Shown: in pieces, positions 1-12,189 of the stretch
Position numbering within the stretch: the stretch's first letter is position 1
Layout: each line of letters starts with the position of its first letter
From: Lunularia cruciata
Lineage: Eukaryota > Streptophyta > Marchantiopsida > Lunulariales > Lunulariaceae
Reading direction: 5' to 3'
Length of the DNA stretch: 64,000 bases
NCBI GenBank assembly: GCA_948567375.1
Contig: OX419756.1
Span: 39,446,333 to 39,510,332, forward strand
Position numbers and translations under genes: made by a program
The notes under the pieces: model-generated
Seen by the model: only the letters and a program-made list of their open reading frames with translations
Databases searched by the model: none
Told to the model about the DNA's origin: nothing

Positions 1-499
1 AAAGCAAACAAGAAAGGGATGCAAAAGGAGGGAAAGCTGATCTAAGCAAGTAAATACAGGGGGCAACATAAGAGAAAGCGTTAGAAGCGAAAATCGATAA
101 GTTCCATGAGCAGCATCCCTGGAAGAAAGCAAAAGGAAGCGAGCCCTTTCGGTCAGAAGCAGAGGATAGTTCTGAAAGTGAAACCAGAGTAAACATCGAG
201 CGAGTAGTAAGATGCATTCGAAAGCAAAGGGAAAGCACTGAACAAGTAGGAAAGCAAAGCGTTAGTGGGCGATGGCTTGGTTGGAGCGAAGTGTGACTGG
301 ATATGAGGACATGAGAGCAGAAACCGTTCTTCGAACGGAATATCCAGAACTCATTAAATGCACATGAAGTGCAGATGAAATGTAAACATGATATTGAGAA
401 ATGATGACAGAAGCTGTTCGAGGAAACATGAAATGTAGACATGCTATAGAGAAATGAAGACAGAACCGAGGAAACATGAAATGTAAACATGATATAGAG

Positions 500-680
500 G
501 AATGAAGGCAGAACCCGTTCGATGAACGGGAGATCCAGAATTCATTGAATGCAAATGTGATGAAAGATATGTAATGTATACAAGATAACGAACATCTGAT
601 CGAATGAAAGTATAAGTAAACGTAACCTGGAAACATTTCAAGAGCAATACCTATATACAAGTAGCATGCTTTGCGAAAAC
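500..680 (+). repeat. Hairpin module, type 1 copy
   Basis: This is a representative type-1 unit: the hairpin at 515-529 (CCGTTC GAT GAACGG), then a conserved tail that includes 'gaacatctgatcgaatgaaag' and 'cctatatacaagtagcatgc'. Other type-1 copies start near 300, 895, 5540, 5655, 6305 and 7095, and a dispersed one near 40165. The stem is constant while the three loop bases differ (TTC, GAT, GAG). The copy near 6325 has lost part of the stem. Function is unknown. Confidence 0.7.
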
Positions 681-1325
681 GGAAACAGAACAACAGCGCA
701 TGTAGAGAAATAAAATCAACAGGAAAACGACGACTTAACGAGCCAGACTAGAAAGATTAAAAAGAACAGAAGTCGAGAGTCATGTAGAAGCCTGGAAATC
801 GAAAGCCATGGAAGGTCCGTGAGTCAGCAGACCAAGAGTATGAAATCGCTCAGAGAACGAGGGAAATAGAGCGAACCGTTAAGAGGACTGGATATAGAGA
901 AATGAGGACAGAAGCCGTTCGAGGAACGGGAGATCCAGAACTCACTGAATTCTCCCGAGATGCAATGAGATACAAGATATGTAAAGTACACAAGATAGCA
1001 AACATCTGATCGGATGATAGCATAAATAGCATAAATAAACGTAACCTGGGAACATATCAAAAGTATTACTTATATACAAGTAGCATGCATTGGAAATGCG
1101 GAGGAATGGATATACAGGTATACGAGAACAGAAACCGATATATAGGATATATAATTATACGAGAACAGAAGCCGTTCTTCTGGGAACGGGTTATCCAGAA
1201 CTCATGAAATGCAAATGATCGGTAAACAAGATGTACATGATTCACAATGCTAGAATAGTGAGAAATCCATAAGGTAGAATCCATCGAATGTAACTTGAAG
1301 CAAAGGCATAATAGAAACAAATTCA

Positions 1326-1590
1326 GAATAACATATGGCTAGTAAACAACCGTGAAATTGAGAACTCTTTGCAAACGACTGTGAGAAATAGGAAACGATA
1401 TGTAAAAGACTGCCAGTAAGCAGGGCGTGAAGGATAAAAATTAAAAACGTGGGCTGGAGTCGGGTACGAACACTGTATACACGAGAGGTCAAACCCAGGA
1501 ATCAGGTAAAGAGCGAAGGAAAAGTAATAGGGAGTGAATTAGCTGGGGAATGGAGTGGAAGAATGCGAGAGCTATAGCATGGTGTGGCTG
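1326..1590 (+). repeat. Long repeat block, copy 1 of about 4
   Basis: The block begins near 'aacatatggctaacagactag' and runs through 'agactgccagtaagcag', 'cgtgggctggagtcgggtagg' and 'gaattagctggggaatgg'. Similar copies occur at about 2098-2355, 2640-2900 and 3240-3500, each after a type-2 hairpin module. This part of the cluster is therefore a short tandem series of higher-order units. The 2640 copy is the most diverged. Confidence 0.7.
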
Positions 1591-2469
1591 CAGAAACCTG
1601 TCCGAAGTATATAAGGATTAACAAGTGTAACAGGGTAACAAGAGCGAAGCGAAATAGGACAGGATATAAAGTATATTGCAACATGCGCTATGGACGCTTG
1701 AGTCCTGAGACGCTAAACAGCAAAGGGAAGCAGAAGGCGGCCATAGTAAACCGTCATGAAAACACCTGTGACTTCATCAGTGCCTCACGCAGGGCTGAAG
1801 TAGCTGAGCAATTGTCAGTACCCCTCGTACCAAGTTTCTGCTCGAAAACTCATGAGTGCCAAGGCAAACTCGGTTGCTCCCCTAAAGTGCCGATCAAAAG
1901 TAGTGGGAATGTCAAAAAGAACGGAAGTGGAAGTGTGGAAAGCCGTTCTAAGAACGGGTTATCCAGAACTCATGAAATGCAAATGATCTGTAAACAAGAT
2001 GTACATGATTCACAATGCTAGAATAGTGAGAAACCCATAAGGTAGAATGCATCGAATGTAACTTGAAGCAAAGGCATGATAGAAACAAATTCAGAATAAC
2101 ATATGGCTAACAGGCTAGTAAACAACCCAGGAATCGAGAACTCTATGCAAACGACTGCAAGAAATAGGAAAGGCTATGTAAAAGACTGCCAGTAAGCAGT
2201 GCGTGAAGGATAAAAATTAAAAACGTGGGCTGCAGTCGGGTAGGAACACTGTATACACAAGAGGTCGAGCCCAGGAATCAGGTAAAGAGCGAAGGAAAAA
2301 TAATAGGGAGTGAATTAGCCGGGGAATGGAGGAGTGGAAGAATGCGAGAGCTATAGGACAGTGTGGATATATATAGGTTTACGAGAACAGAAGCTGTTCT
2401 GGGAACGGGTTATCCAGAACTCATGAAGTGCAATTGATCGGTAAGCAAGATGTACATGATGGTGTGGAT

Positions 2470-2640
2470 ATATTGGTATGCAAGAATAGAAGCCGTTCTG
2501 GGAACGGGTTATCCAGAACTCATGAAGCGCAAATGATTGATAAGCAATATGTACATGAATCACAATGCTAGAGTAGTGTGAAATCCCTAAGGTAGAATGC
2601 ATCGAATGTAACCTGCAGCAAAAGCATAATTGAAACAAAT
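2470..2640 (+). repeat. Hairpin module, type 2 copy
   Basis: Type-2 units share the hairpin (here 2493-2507, loop TGG) and the 'ttatccagaactcatga' block. They then diverge from type 1 into 'gtacatgaatcacaatgctag', 'gaaatccctaaggtagaatgcatcgaatgtaac' and a short A-rich end. Other copies start near 1140, 1935, 2385, 3070 and 4265. Loop variants are TGG and CCA. No coding potential is seen. Confidence 0.7.
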
Positions 2641-3544
2641 TGAGAATAAACGATGGGCCAACGGACTAATAAAGAACATGAAATCGAGAGCATCTATGCA
2701 AACAATAGCGAGAAATAGGAAACGTGATGTAAGAGCCCGCCAGTAAGTAGTGCGTGAACAAAGATGAAGAGCATGGGCTGGAGTCGGGTAGGAACACTGC
2801 AGACACGAGAGGGCGAAGCAGGAAGCAGTCAAAGAGCGAAGGGAAAAGACTAGGGAGGGAATTAGTTGGGGAATGTAGGAGTGGAACAAAACAAGAGTTC
2901 TCAGATGATGTGGCTGCAAAAATGGGTCGAAGTGTAAAAGGGTCACGAGAGCAAAGCGTAAGAAGACAGGATATAAAGAATATCACAACCAGCACTACGG
3001 ACGTTGGAGTCCTGAGACGCTAAACAGCTAAGGGAAGCAAAAGGCAGCCATAGACAACCTGGTGTGGATATATAGGTATACGAGAACAGATGCCGTTCCC
3101 AGAACGGCTTATCCAGAACTCATGAGGTGCACATGATCGATAAGCAAAATGTACATAATTGACAATGCTAGAATAGTGAGAAATCCATAAGGTAGAATGC
3201 ATCGAATGTAACTTGAAGAAAAGCCATAATTGAAACAAATTGAGAATAACATATGGCTAACAGACTAGTAAACCACCATGAAATTGAGAACTCTATGCAA
3301 ACAACTGCGAGAAATAGGTAACGCTATGTAAAAGACTGCCAGTAAGCAGTGCATGAACGATAAAAATAAAAAACGTGGGCTGGAGTCGGGTAGGAACACT
3401 GTATACACAAGAGGTCCCATGAATCAGGCAAAGAGCGAAGGAAAAATAATAGGGAGGGAATTAGCTGGGGAATGGAGGAGTGGAACAATTCGAGAGCTAT
3501 AGGATGGTGTGGCTGCAGAAACCTGTCGAAGTGTAACAGGGTAA

Positions 3545-3800
3545 CGAGAGCGAAGCGAAAAAGGACAGGATATAAAGTATATCACAACAAGCGCTATGGA
3601 CGCTTGAGTCCTGAGACGCTAAACAGCAAAGGGGAAGCAGAAGCCGGCCATAGTAAAATCACGAAAACACCTGCGACTTCATCAGTGCCTCCCGCAATGC
3701 CGAAGTAGCTGAGCAATTGTCAGTACCCCTCATACCGAGTTTCTGCTCGAAAACTCATGAGTGCCAAGGCAAACTCGGTTGCTCCCCTAAAGTGCCGCTC
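3545..3800 (+). repeat. 'gagtcctgagacgc' module copy
   Basis: A unit of about 250 bp starts at 'gagagcgaagcg', passes through 'gctatggacgcttgagtcctg' and 'cgctaaacagc', and ends in the 'gagtgccaaggcaaactcgg' block. Other full or partial copies start near 1635, 2955, 4845, 5035, 6060, 7465, 39950 and 40545. A small hairpin (GGAC-6-GTCC) is visible in the best-preserved copies. No gene is supported. Confidence 0.65.
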
Positions 3801-6383
3801 AAAAGTAATGGGAATGTCAAAAGGAACAGAGGTGGAAGTGTGGAAAGCAAGGGCAAGCAAAAGTGCAGGCACGCACTTAAGCGCTGGAGTCTTAGCCGTA
3901 TAATGAGGATCAGTCCAGAAAGAAAAGAATCCACATGAGTAAGGTGAGGGAAGAAATCGAGACATACCTGATGGATCCCTGAAATCACAAACATTCATTA
4001 GTAGAGAGAAAGTCCAGGACACAACAATGAGAAAGAGTCAAGCAGAGGTTCACTAGTGATACGAGAGTGGAGCAAGAAAACTTCAGCACTGCACGGGAAG
4101 GGGATGAGTCAACTGAAGCGGGAAAAGCAGAGGTGAAGTGAATGAAGGTGAAGGTGAAGTATACAGTATATATATGAATTCAGAAGTCAAGAAGGACTCC
4201 CAAACAACAGTATGGTATACAGGCCTCCGGTATACAGGCCTCCTCTCTGGTGTGAATATATAGGTATACAAGAACAGATGCCGTTCCCAGAACGGGTTAT
4301 CCAGAACTCATGAGGTGCAAACGATTGTTAAGCAAGATGTACATGGTACGCAACGCTAGAGTAGTATGAAATCCCTAAGTTAGAATGCATCGAAGGTATC
4401 CGACAGAAATGGCATAATCGAAGCAAACCTATTGGAACAACTGCATATATAGAGAAGAAACATCAGCAAATGAAAGGCGAAGTAAATTTCATTGAGAAAC
4501 CAGTAGATAGCAATACGCATATTTGAGAGGCAGCCATCAAAGAAGCGGATGCCGACCTCCCACATCAGGAGAGAAAAAATACATCAGGAATAAACAGCCA
4601 ACTTAGACGGATGGAGAAAAACTGGTATCAAGAGACAAGAAGTAATCTGTAAATATCGCGGGTCAAGGAAGATCGGAGTCAGGAAACGACAGTCGTGGAA
4701 GGTGTAGGAGAAAGGGCACGGGAAGTAGAATATATCACGGGGCAAGGAAGATCTTTGTCAGGAAACGGAAGTCGTGGAAGGTGTAGGAGAAAGAGCACTA
4801 GAAGTAGAAATCGCTCAGAGAACGAGGGAAAACGAGCAAAGCATCCAAGGACTGGATATCGATATATCACAGCAAGTGCTATGGCCGCCTGAGTCCAGAG
4901 AAACCAAACCACTGTGGGAAGCAGAAGATGGCCATAGTACGTCTCCATGAAAACACATGCGACTTCATCATTCATCTGGTGTGGATATATATGGATCATG
5001 GATATATATAGGTATATGAGATATATAGATAATGGATATCTAGAGTATATCGCATGAACACATGAGTCCTCAGACACTGAAACAACTGAAAGAAGCAGAA
5101 GGGGTGATAACATGATGTAAACATGATATGTGCAAATCCAGATGGGTAATGAATCCGTGAAGGAGATGAAGTGAATCTAACAGATCGAATGTAAGGCGGA
5201 ATACAGACGTAATATAAATATTTCTCAATCAATATCGGTAGAAAACTGTTATACATCGTGTAATCGATAAGCGCTAAGCAAAGAATGTCGCGAAATAGTA
5301 CAGAAATGTAATCGAAGACCAACAAGCAAGATTTGAAAGATTAAGTGATCTGAATTCGGAAGACTGGGCAGAAATCATGTATAGGAACCATGAAACAGAT
5401 CAACAAATGTGGGGTGGAGCGAAGTTGGAGAAGAGTGGATGGTATCTTGGCTGAGATGGAGCAAAGCTTTAGAGGACTGGATATATGAAAAGAATGGAGA
5501 GGATGGAGAAATGCGTTAGAGGATATGGAATATGAGGACAGAAGCCGTTCCTCAAACGGGAGATCCAGAACTCATTAAATGCATATGAAGTGTAGATGAA
5601 ATGGCAATAAAATGAAAACGGAACTGAAAGCTTTAGAGGACTAGATATTGAGAAATGAGGACAGAAGCCGTTCGAGGAACGGGAGATCCAGAACTCATTG
5701 AATGCAAATGAGATGCATGATATGTAATGTATACAAAAAATGTGCAAGACGAAATTAGTATAAAACCGGGAAAGGAGATGAAATGGAAACAACTGATCTA
5801 ATGTAAGCAGAAGTAAATGCCATCTAGAAACAATTAAAGAGCAACACTTGTATACCCATAGCATGCATCGAATAAACTGTAACAGATAAACAGCGCATGT
5901 AGAGGAAAGAGCTCAACAGGAATGACGACCTAACGAGCCAGACGAGAAAGATTAAGTTAATCTGAGGTCGGGAATCGTGTAGAAGCCATGAAATCGACAG
6001 TCTAGGAAGGCAGATCTAGAGTATGAAATCGCTCAGAGAACACGGGAAGTAGAGCGACGCATTAGAGGACTGGATAGAGTATATCGCAGCATGTGCTCTG
6101 GACACATGAGTCCTAAAACACTAAAGCAGCTGAAGGAAACAGAAGGCAGTCATAGTAAACCTCCTTGAAAGAGCGTTCGACTTCATCAGTGCCAAACGCA
6201 GTGCTGAAGTAGCTGAGCGAATGCCAGTAGCCCTAGAATCGAGTTTCTGTTTAAAAGCTCATGAGTGCCAAGGCAAACTCGGACGGTGCCAGGACTGGGT
6301 ATTGAGAAATGAGGACAGAAGCCATTCGAGGAACGGGAGATCCAGAACTCATTGAATGCAAATGAAATGCATGATATATAATA

Positions 6384-6881
6384 TGATGAGAACCTTTGTT
6401 CCTGCTCTTTGAAGTAGATGGTCTATTCTCAGGCATTCTGACTTCTGATGTATCAGACATCCTAGCACTCAGTTTTCCTAGTCTCACCAGAGCAGACACT
6501 CCTTATTGCACACAGCAAGACTCAACTCTCTCCTAGCCTTCAAAGATAATACAGCCAGTTCATTCACGCAGCACAAATAGCCTCCAATACTGAGATATCA
6601 CAGAACACTCCTGAGATGATGTTAGGCAGCTCAGGGCTTCACGAAATGCAGAGGGAATGTTAGGAATCAATCGAGTAGAAGAACTCCTGACTGGGATTAT
6701 ATAGATAGAAGGGTGTACCGAAAGGTGTGCTGAAGGGTGTGCTACCATACTGCTCATGTAACACATGCAACTTATGGAAAGCATGTGAACAATAGGCATG
6801 AACAGTAACACATGCGAACAGGAACTAACTTGTCTCATTCTAACAAAGAAGTCCCTAAACTAGAGATTACCTAATTTAACA
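6384..6881 (-). mobile_element. Solo LTR with 5-bp target-site duplication
   Basis: A 498-bp sequence interrupts a type-1 hairpin module. It starts TG and ends CA (plus strand tgatgagaac ... tttaaca) and is flanked by the direct repeat TAATA at 6379-6383 and 6882-6886. The interrupted repeat resumes on the other side, as comparison with 5695-5770 shows. On the minus strand a TATA-like TCTATATAATCCC lies near 6693-6705, as expected of an LTR promoter. No primer-binding site or internal region is present, so a solo LTR left by LTR recombination is the simplest reading. The superfamily is unknown. A minus-strand ORF of up to 82 codons that starts inside it at 6499 is not recognised. Confidence 0.7.
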
Positions 6882-7756
6882 TAATATATATGATATATGA
6901 TATATAATGCATGATAAAATGTGCAAGGCGAAATCAGTATAAAACTGGGAAAGGAGATGAAATGGAAACAATTGATTGAATGTAAGCAGAAGTAAACAAT
7001 GTAGGAAGAAGTAAACGCCATCTAGAAACAATATAAGAGCAACACTTGTATATCAATAGCATGCATCTAATAAACGGTAACAGACAGGACTGGGTATAGA
7101 GAAATGAGGACAGAAGCCACTCGATGAACTGGAGATCCAGAACTCATTGAATGTCAATGAGATGCAAGAATGTATACAAGATAACGAACATCTGATCGAA
7201 TGAAAGCATAAGTAAACGTAACCTGGAAGCATTTCAAGAGCAACACCTATATACAAGTAGCATGCACCAGAAGGCGGAAACAGAATAACAGCACATGTAG
7301 AGAAATAAAATCAACAGGAAAAACGACAACATAACGAGCCAGACTAGAAAGATTAAGATAGATGTCGAGAGTCATGTAGAAGCCTGGAAATTGAAGTCGT
7401 GGAAGATCCGTGAGTCAGCAGACCGAGAGTATGAAGTCGCTCAGAGAACGAGGGAAGTAGTGCAAAGCATTAGAGGACCGGATAGAGTATATCGCAGCAT
7501 GTGCTACAAACACATGAGACAGGACTGGGTATTGTATATCACAACATGCTCTATGAGCGCATAAGTACCAAAACACTAAACACTAGAAGGAAGCATTCAG
7601 ACTGTCACAGTAAGCCTCACGGAAGCACAAACGACTTCATCAATGCCACACGAAGTGCCAAAGTAGCTTGGCGAATGCCAGTACCCCTCGTACCGAGTTT
7701 CTGTTAAAAAGCTCAAGAGTGCTTCAGTCGAGTATGATATACTGAAGATCAACCTA

Positions 7757-8005
7757 CAGACTCTCATAGAAGAGACTATCCTGGCTGGGAGAGAAATAAC
7801 AGACGAGATACATCATGTTTACCTTTCGGTACGGGTCGAAGTCCTGTCCACATCCTGCATAAAGTAGAGAACTTCTGGATTGCAGGGAATTGCGCCTTGA
7901 GCGAGTCCGTAAGATGTCAGTTTCATCTTCTAGATCTCTGTTTCCCCTCGAATTTCCTCCAACCTCAGGAGCATCTCCAATAGGATCTGTCAGCACAATT
8001 TTCAA
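7757..8005 (-). other. Unassigned open stretch downstream of the U-box gene
   Basis: The minus strand is open from an in-frame stop near 8012 to a stop near 7757 with gene-like composition, and it is not part of the repeat cluster. No methionine codon starts it, so if real it would be an internal or last exon. It lies about 200 bp beyond the stop of the longer U-box transcript model. I found no convincing donor site to join them. I do not recognise the peptide. Confidence 0.2.
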
Positions 8006-8212
8006 TACTCAAACTTCTATCTTTTATGTCACGATTTGTTTTATTTCAATGGGCATCTCTGATGCTTTGACATCTGCAAAGCTGAGGAATTAAAAATGGA
8101 ATTAATGGAATTACATGGATAAGAAAGTATCTACGCAAGTTATAAGAAACAGACCGCCACATTTTTAGGCAATTTAGTGTATGTTATGGTCTAATCTATT
8201 GAGTTTAATTCT

Positions 8213-11200
8213 TTAGCTGACTGTTTGAGTCAAATTATGGAGGATTAACAGAAAGATGGCAATCTGTTGACAGCTATTAGAAGGAGAAATTTGTTCACCG
8301 TTTGTGAAATTATGTGTATCAAGAAAGTCCGACTTGGCTCCAATCCACAACTTTGTACTGGCATCACTCTGGGATCCATCTTGTGCCAGTTGATCATCAC
8401 CAGATTCATCGTGAAAGGTAATGATGCCATTCAGAAGATCTGTCCTAAATTTCTCCACCAAAACATCAGATACTGATTGACAAGCTCGTTCCTTCTTTTG
8501 GGGACTTTCCTCCTTGGAATCATCCAATGACTTAGGTGCTTTCTCCAAATAATCTGTTTGGGTTTCATTACTCCTCTCCTGAAAAATTACAAATACAGCC
8601 TTTTATAAAAGAAAGCCCATCTGAGGAGAAGAAAATGTTTATGGCTCTGAATACTTGATATTAACATGGAAGCACCGAGTGTTTATTATTTTCTGATTAT
8701 AAAACAAAAAACCAAATCATGAGTAAGAGTAAGGAAAATACCTGATCAGATAGAATCGCTTGGAAGGACATATTGTATATATCACCACTACTGGGATTCG
8801 AAACTCTACCAACCTCTACACTTGGTGAGGTATGTATTCGACAAAAGTCCTTTTCCGCAGAAATTATAGGATTGATTTTCTCCTCCAGATTATGCTGCCC
8901 TGAAGTATCACCTGAAGTCGCAGGAGACTCAAACTCAATTCCTGTTTCAGCTGTTGCTTTGGTGGAGCCAAATATTAAATCCATGGGACTACTTGAGCCA
9001 TCTCCACACTGTTGTGCGGCAAAATATTCAGAGGAAGGCATATCCACATCTGGAGAAATTTGCAATATGCATTTTTTAGTGTCTCAGTAATCCACGTCCC
9101 AACCTCATCTATATAAATCTCAAAATTCTCGTTAGGTGGTGGAAAGCTATCCCAGGAACATACATTGGTTACACAAAGGACGCTAAAGAATCCTGATAAG
9201 TTTCAATTCTTCTCAAATGTTATCGAAGATCATGTTCGAAGAATAATATGAGTGGGCAATGGGAAGCCGTTCGTTTTGAGGAATATAGTATATTGAAAGC
9301 TTTGTATCAAGAAGTAATAAAGTATCCTTGATAAGAAACATATCAAATACTTTACAATGAAGAGAAAAAGCTAAGAAGAAAACAAGCCTTAAAAGTAATC
9401 AATAAAGCATTGATTCTATCAGCGACAAGTCATCCTTTAACACTTCCAACTTTTAGAACCGAAGCTCTTTGGAAACTGACCTCCTAATTTCTGTAGTGAC
9501 CGATATTGCAGTCGGACACTTTCCCCAGAGTCAAGAGTTTTCACCAGATACCTACATGTCAATTTCAGTGAATGAGTTTACCTATTCAAGTTAAAATATG
9601 AAAGCGTGCTCCTTTTAGGTATATATAAACAAAGGATTTTTGGCCAGAGAGATTATAGATAAGGGCTTAGTTTCCTAAATAGAACTACACAAGGGAATCA
9701 AATAGTACCAGCCATTGAGACATTGACTGGTAATGATGGCTTCTCGTCCAATGAATCGTTCAGGTGTTCGTTTGTTTCCCTGCTGTCAAACGAAGCAGGC
9801 AGATTTAATGTCTAAACATTTTATCCTTATAAAGTTGATAGAGTAACATATAATCAGCACATTCATTATGTGGAGCTAACCACGAAAATCGTCATGAGGG
9901 GGAGCGGGAGGAGTTTCAGATTATATTATCCTATCAGGAAAACCCGGGACTAATACTAATAATATGCATAAGCTGTGGAAAGCGCATAGAGGAAATGGAC
10001 AATTTGGCATAGTTATTACTGTAAATTAACTATAAACAGAATCCAAGGAGTAAGCAGGACTAAAGAGCTTACCTTGATAAGAACTTTGTCACTTTCAGCA
10101 AAGGGAAATTGAACAGCTTTTGAACGGGCAAAGTCTGCAGGGAAATTGTCGGCAGTGGCCCAATGATCCTGCGGTTCAAGCCAAATTCGGAATAAAAAAG
10201 TCAACATTAATTTCATGGCAATGATATGTTATAGACTTTGCTGCAGATCACCTAGCACAAGTACATTTCTTCACATCTTCATCGTACAAAAGAGAAAGGG
10301 ACATTAAGGAAACCGTCCAATTGGCGCTTACTTGAAACAGTTATATTTAGATCTAGTTTGATATCTGTTTACCAAATCTCGAAAAGTTACTCTACACGGT
10401 CTGAAAGTATATACCCTTTCTGTCCTGAAAGAATATACCCTTTCCGTCTTTTTAGACTCCGAACCTTCAACAAGTTCGGAGAGTTCTTTTCTTCTTTTAA
10501 GTCCTCTGACTGAGTTCATCTGCAACTGGTCCTCATGCTTGTAGGCCAAAACCGCCGCCCGTAGTGCTGCACAACACGAACTTTCTCTTAATAAAGACTG
10601 GGATGAGCTTTCATTGTCAACACTGTTTCAACAGCCAGCCTAATGAGAAACAGGGAATTTGACTTACCAAAATTTGGCACCAAAGAATCAGGTGTAACAA
10701 TTGCTCCACAAATCAGGCACTTTTGCTGTACAGAAAGAGATCAGTTTCTGGTTAATTCATATATCTCTGTCCTAACTGTCAAAATGGAGAATAACTGGCA
10801 GGCATAAGGAATAGAATCAAAAATTCTCTCGACAAAACGCCAAGCAAATGACTTCTAATTAGACCTGATCAACCGTATACCTGAGCAATTCTGAACACTT
10901 CCAATTTAAGTAGAGACCACAAGCTTACAGGAATTGCAAATTCTTCCACTGTCTGGCGACCCTAAGCGATGACATACCGTTTCCATGACTTCCTGAAGGC
11001 TACATTTCCCGAAAGAGTGCCCACATTGTGCAACCATTGCATCATCCAAAAATGCACCACTGCAATGAAGTAGTAGAAACAAAGTAGTAAACGAGCATTA
11101 GCAGATCATAGAAACACAGAGACCTAATAAACACTAAAAACTGAACCAGGATCCAAACCGACTGAAAGAAGTTTTTCTCTACGAATTAGATACGGACACC

Positions 11201-12189
11201 TGAGAATTAATTACATATGTGAAAGAGTATACTCACGTCATTGGATCTGATAGGACAGTCCGCAAGCACAACTCCAGTAGAGGCGATTTTTCCTTAAGGA
11301 GCGTGGTTCGCATCATCTTTTTGTCCTCAATAGAATTTGTGTTCTCCGTGTACGGTTCCGAATACTGACATTTCTCCGTATCTAAAAGTCCTGGAGGGGA
11401 AATGTCACTCGGTTGAAAATCTCTCACACCAACTTTCTCGTTTGTAAGACGTGTAACACCTAGATTTTGACTGTTGATCAGAGGGGAACTTCTCAGGGGT
11501 TCTTCTGTGAACATAGCGTCATCAGATGCTCCTCTTTGTCTTGAATCAATTTGGAGTGATGTATAATAACCTGAATCTTGCTGAGGAGAATGCAGATCTT
11601 TCCATGAACCACCAGGGACAACCACTGAATTTCCATTTGGGACATGCATGGCGTCTGCCTGGAAAAAGCTGGCTGGAGAAGAAGCTGGTACAGCCTCAAT
11701 GAGAATCCCATCCCGCTCACTAAGAGACTCCAAATATGACCTTTCGTAGTCCAGTCGACACTCTAGTCTGGTACGACTGCTTTTGAATGGTTGCGGGAGA
11801 GATCCGACGGACTCATAACACATATCCGTCACATCACTGTCATCAAGTTCCTCTTCAGTAGCTTGCGGACCCGGAATATCAACTTTCGTTACATTAGCCA
11901 CATGACCATCTATTGCACCTGAAATACATTTTGGATCATCTGAACTCTTCCAAGTCCTTTGTCCCAATTTTGCTTGATCAACCGTCAGGATCACTGTACC
12001 GGCTTCAGCATTATCCTTTAAGCACATTTTTCTACCCTCATTACTCAGTAGTGCATAGTGATCTGCTGCTTCTAACTGTTCCTTTTCTTCATGCAGAGGA
12101 TGAAATCCTTGACTAGGACAATTACCGCGTTCCATCCCGGATACAAGGTGATCATGAGTTCCATCAATTAAAATACAAGCAGGCTGCAT
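8213..12189 (-). CDS. PUB62: PUB62/63-like U-box E3 ubiquitin ligase
   Basis: Exons inferred (minus): 12189-11237, 11059-10978, 10725-10668, 10566-10439, 10168-10073, 9779-9709, 9551-9481, 9049-8742, 8578-8213. They join in frame to 710 residues. Residues 1-317 are a long low-complexity region. Residues 319-378 are the U-box ('GAFLDDAMVAQCGHSF', 'KCLICGAIVTPDSLVPN'). Residues 408-486 are the plant PUB62/63 C-terminal domain ('VQFPFAESDKVLIK', 'GNKRTPERFIGREA', 'YLVKTLDSGESVRLQYRSL'). Reading through the seventh exon instead stops at 9437, giving 500 residues close to the usual domain end. The two last exons would add an acidic, Ser-rich tail of about 224 residues. U-box proteins pass ubiquitin from an E2 to substrates; the substrate here is unknown. 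An in-frame TGA lies just upstream of the ATG, but an upstream coding exon spliced near 12225 cannot be excluded. Confidence 0.83.

Larger units (their letters stand above)
1..7750 (+). repeat. Cluster of a complex, non-coding repeat family
   Basis: The whole stretch is built from a few modules repeated many times in the same orientation and at uneven spacing. One module carries a small perfect hairpin (CCGTTC, three variable bases, GAACGG) followed by a conserved 'atccagaactcat' block. A second carries 'gagtcctgagacgctaaac' and a 'gtacccctcgtaccgagtttctg' block. A third is a longer block of roughly 260 bp. Both strands contain many ORFs of 60-145 codons, but they are repeated fragments with no recognisable domain and no codon-like conservation, so I read them as chance ORFs. 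A further copy lies at 39945-40640, so the family is dispersed and not purely a local satellite. I do not recognise the family. No poly-A tail, terminal inverted repeat or LTR was found for it. Confidence 0.8.

Noticed and set aside
262-693. 143-codon minus-strand ORF and many similar ones across 1-7700
   Set aside because: They are fragments of the same repeats, change frame from copy to copy and show no domain; treated as chance ORFs in non-coding repeats.
1584-2021. 145-codon plus-strand ORF
   Set aside because: It spans a repeat module and its hairpin; the paralogous modules at 3472-3938 break the frame differently.
5045-5100. Hammerhead-ribozyme-like string (atgagtcc...gaaac) in a repeat module
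   Set aside because: The invariant CUGAUGA box is absent, GAAA is displaced or altered in most copies, and no cleavage-site stems were found.
8773-9090. 105-codon plus-strand ORF
   Set aside because: Antisense shadow of the U-box gene exon at 9049-8742, whose splice phases fit.
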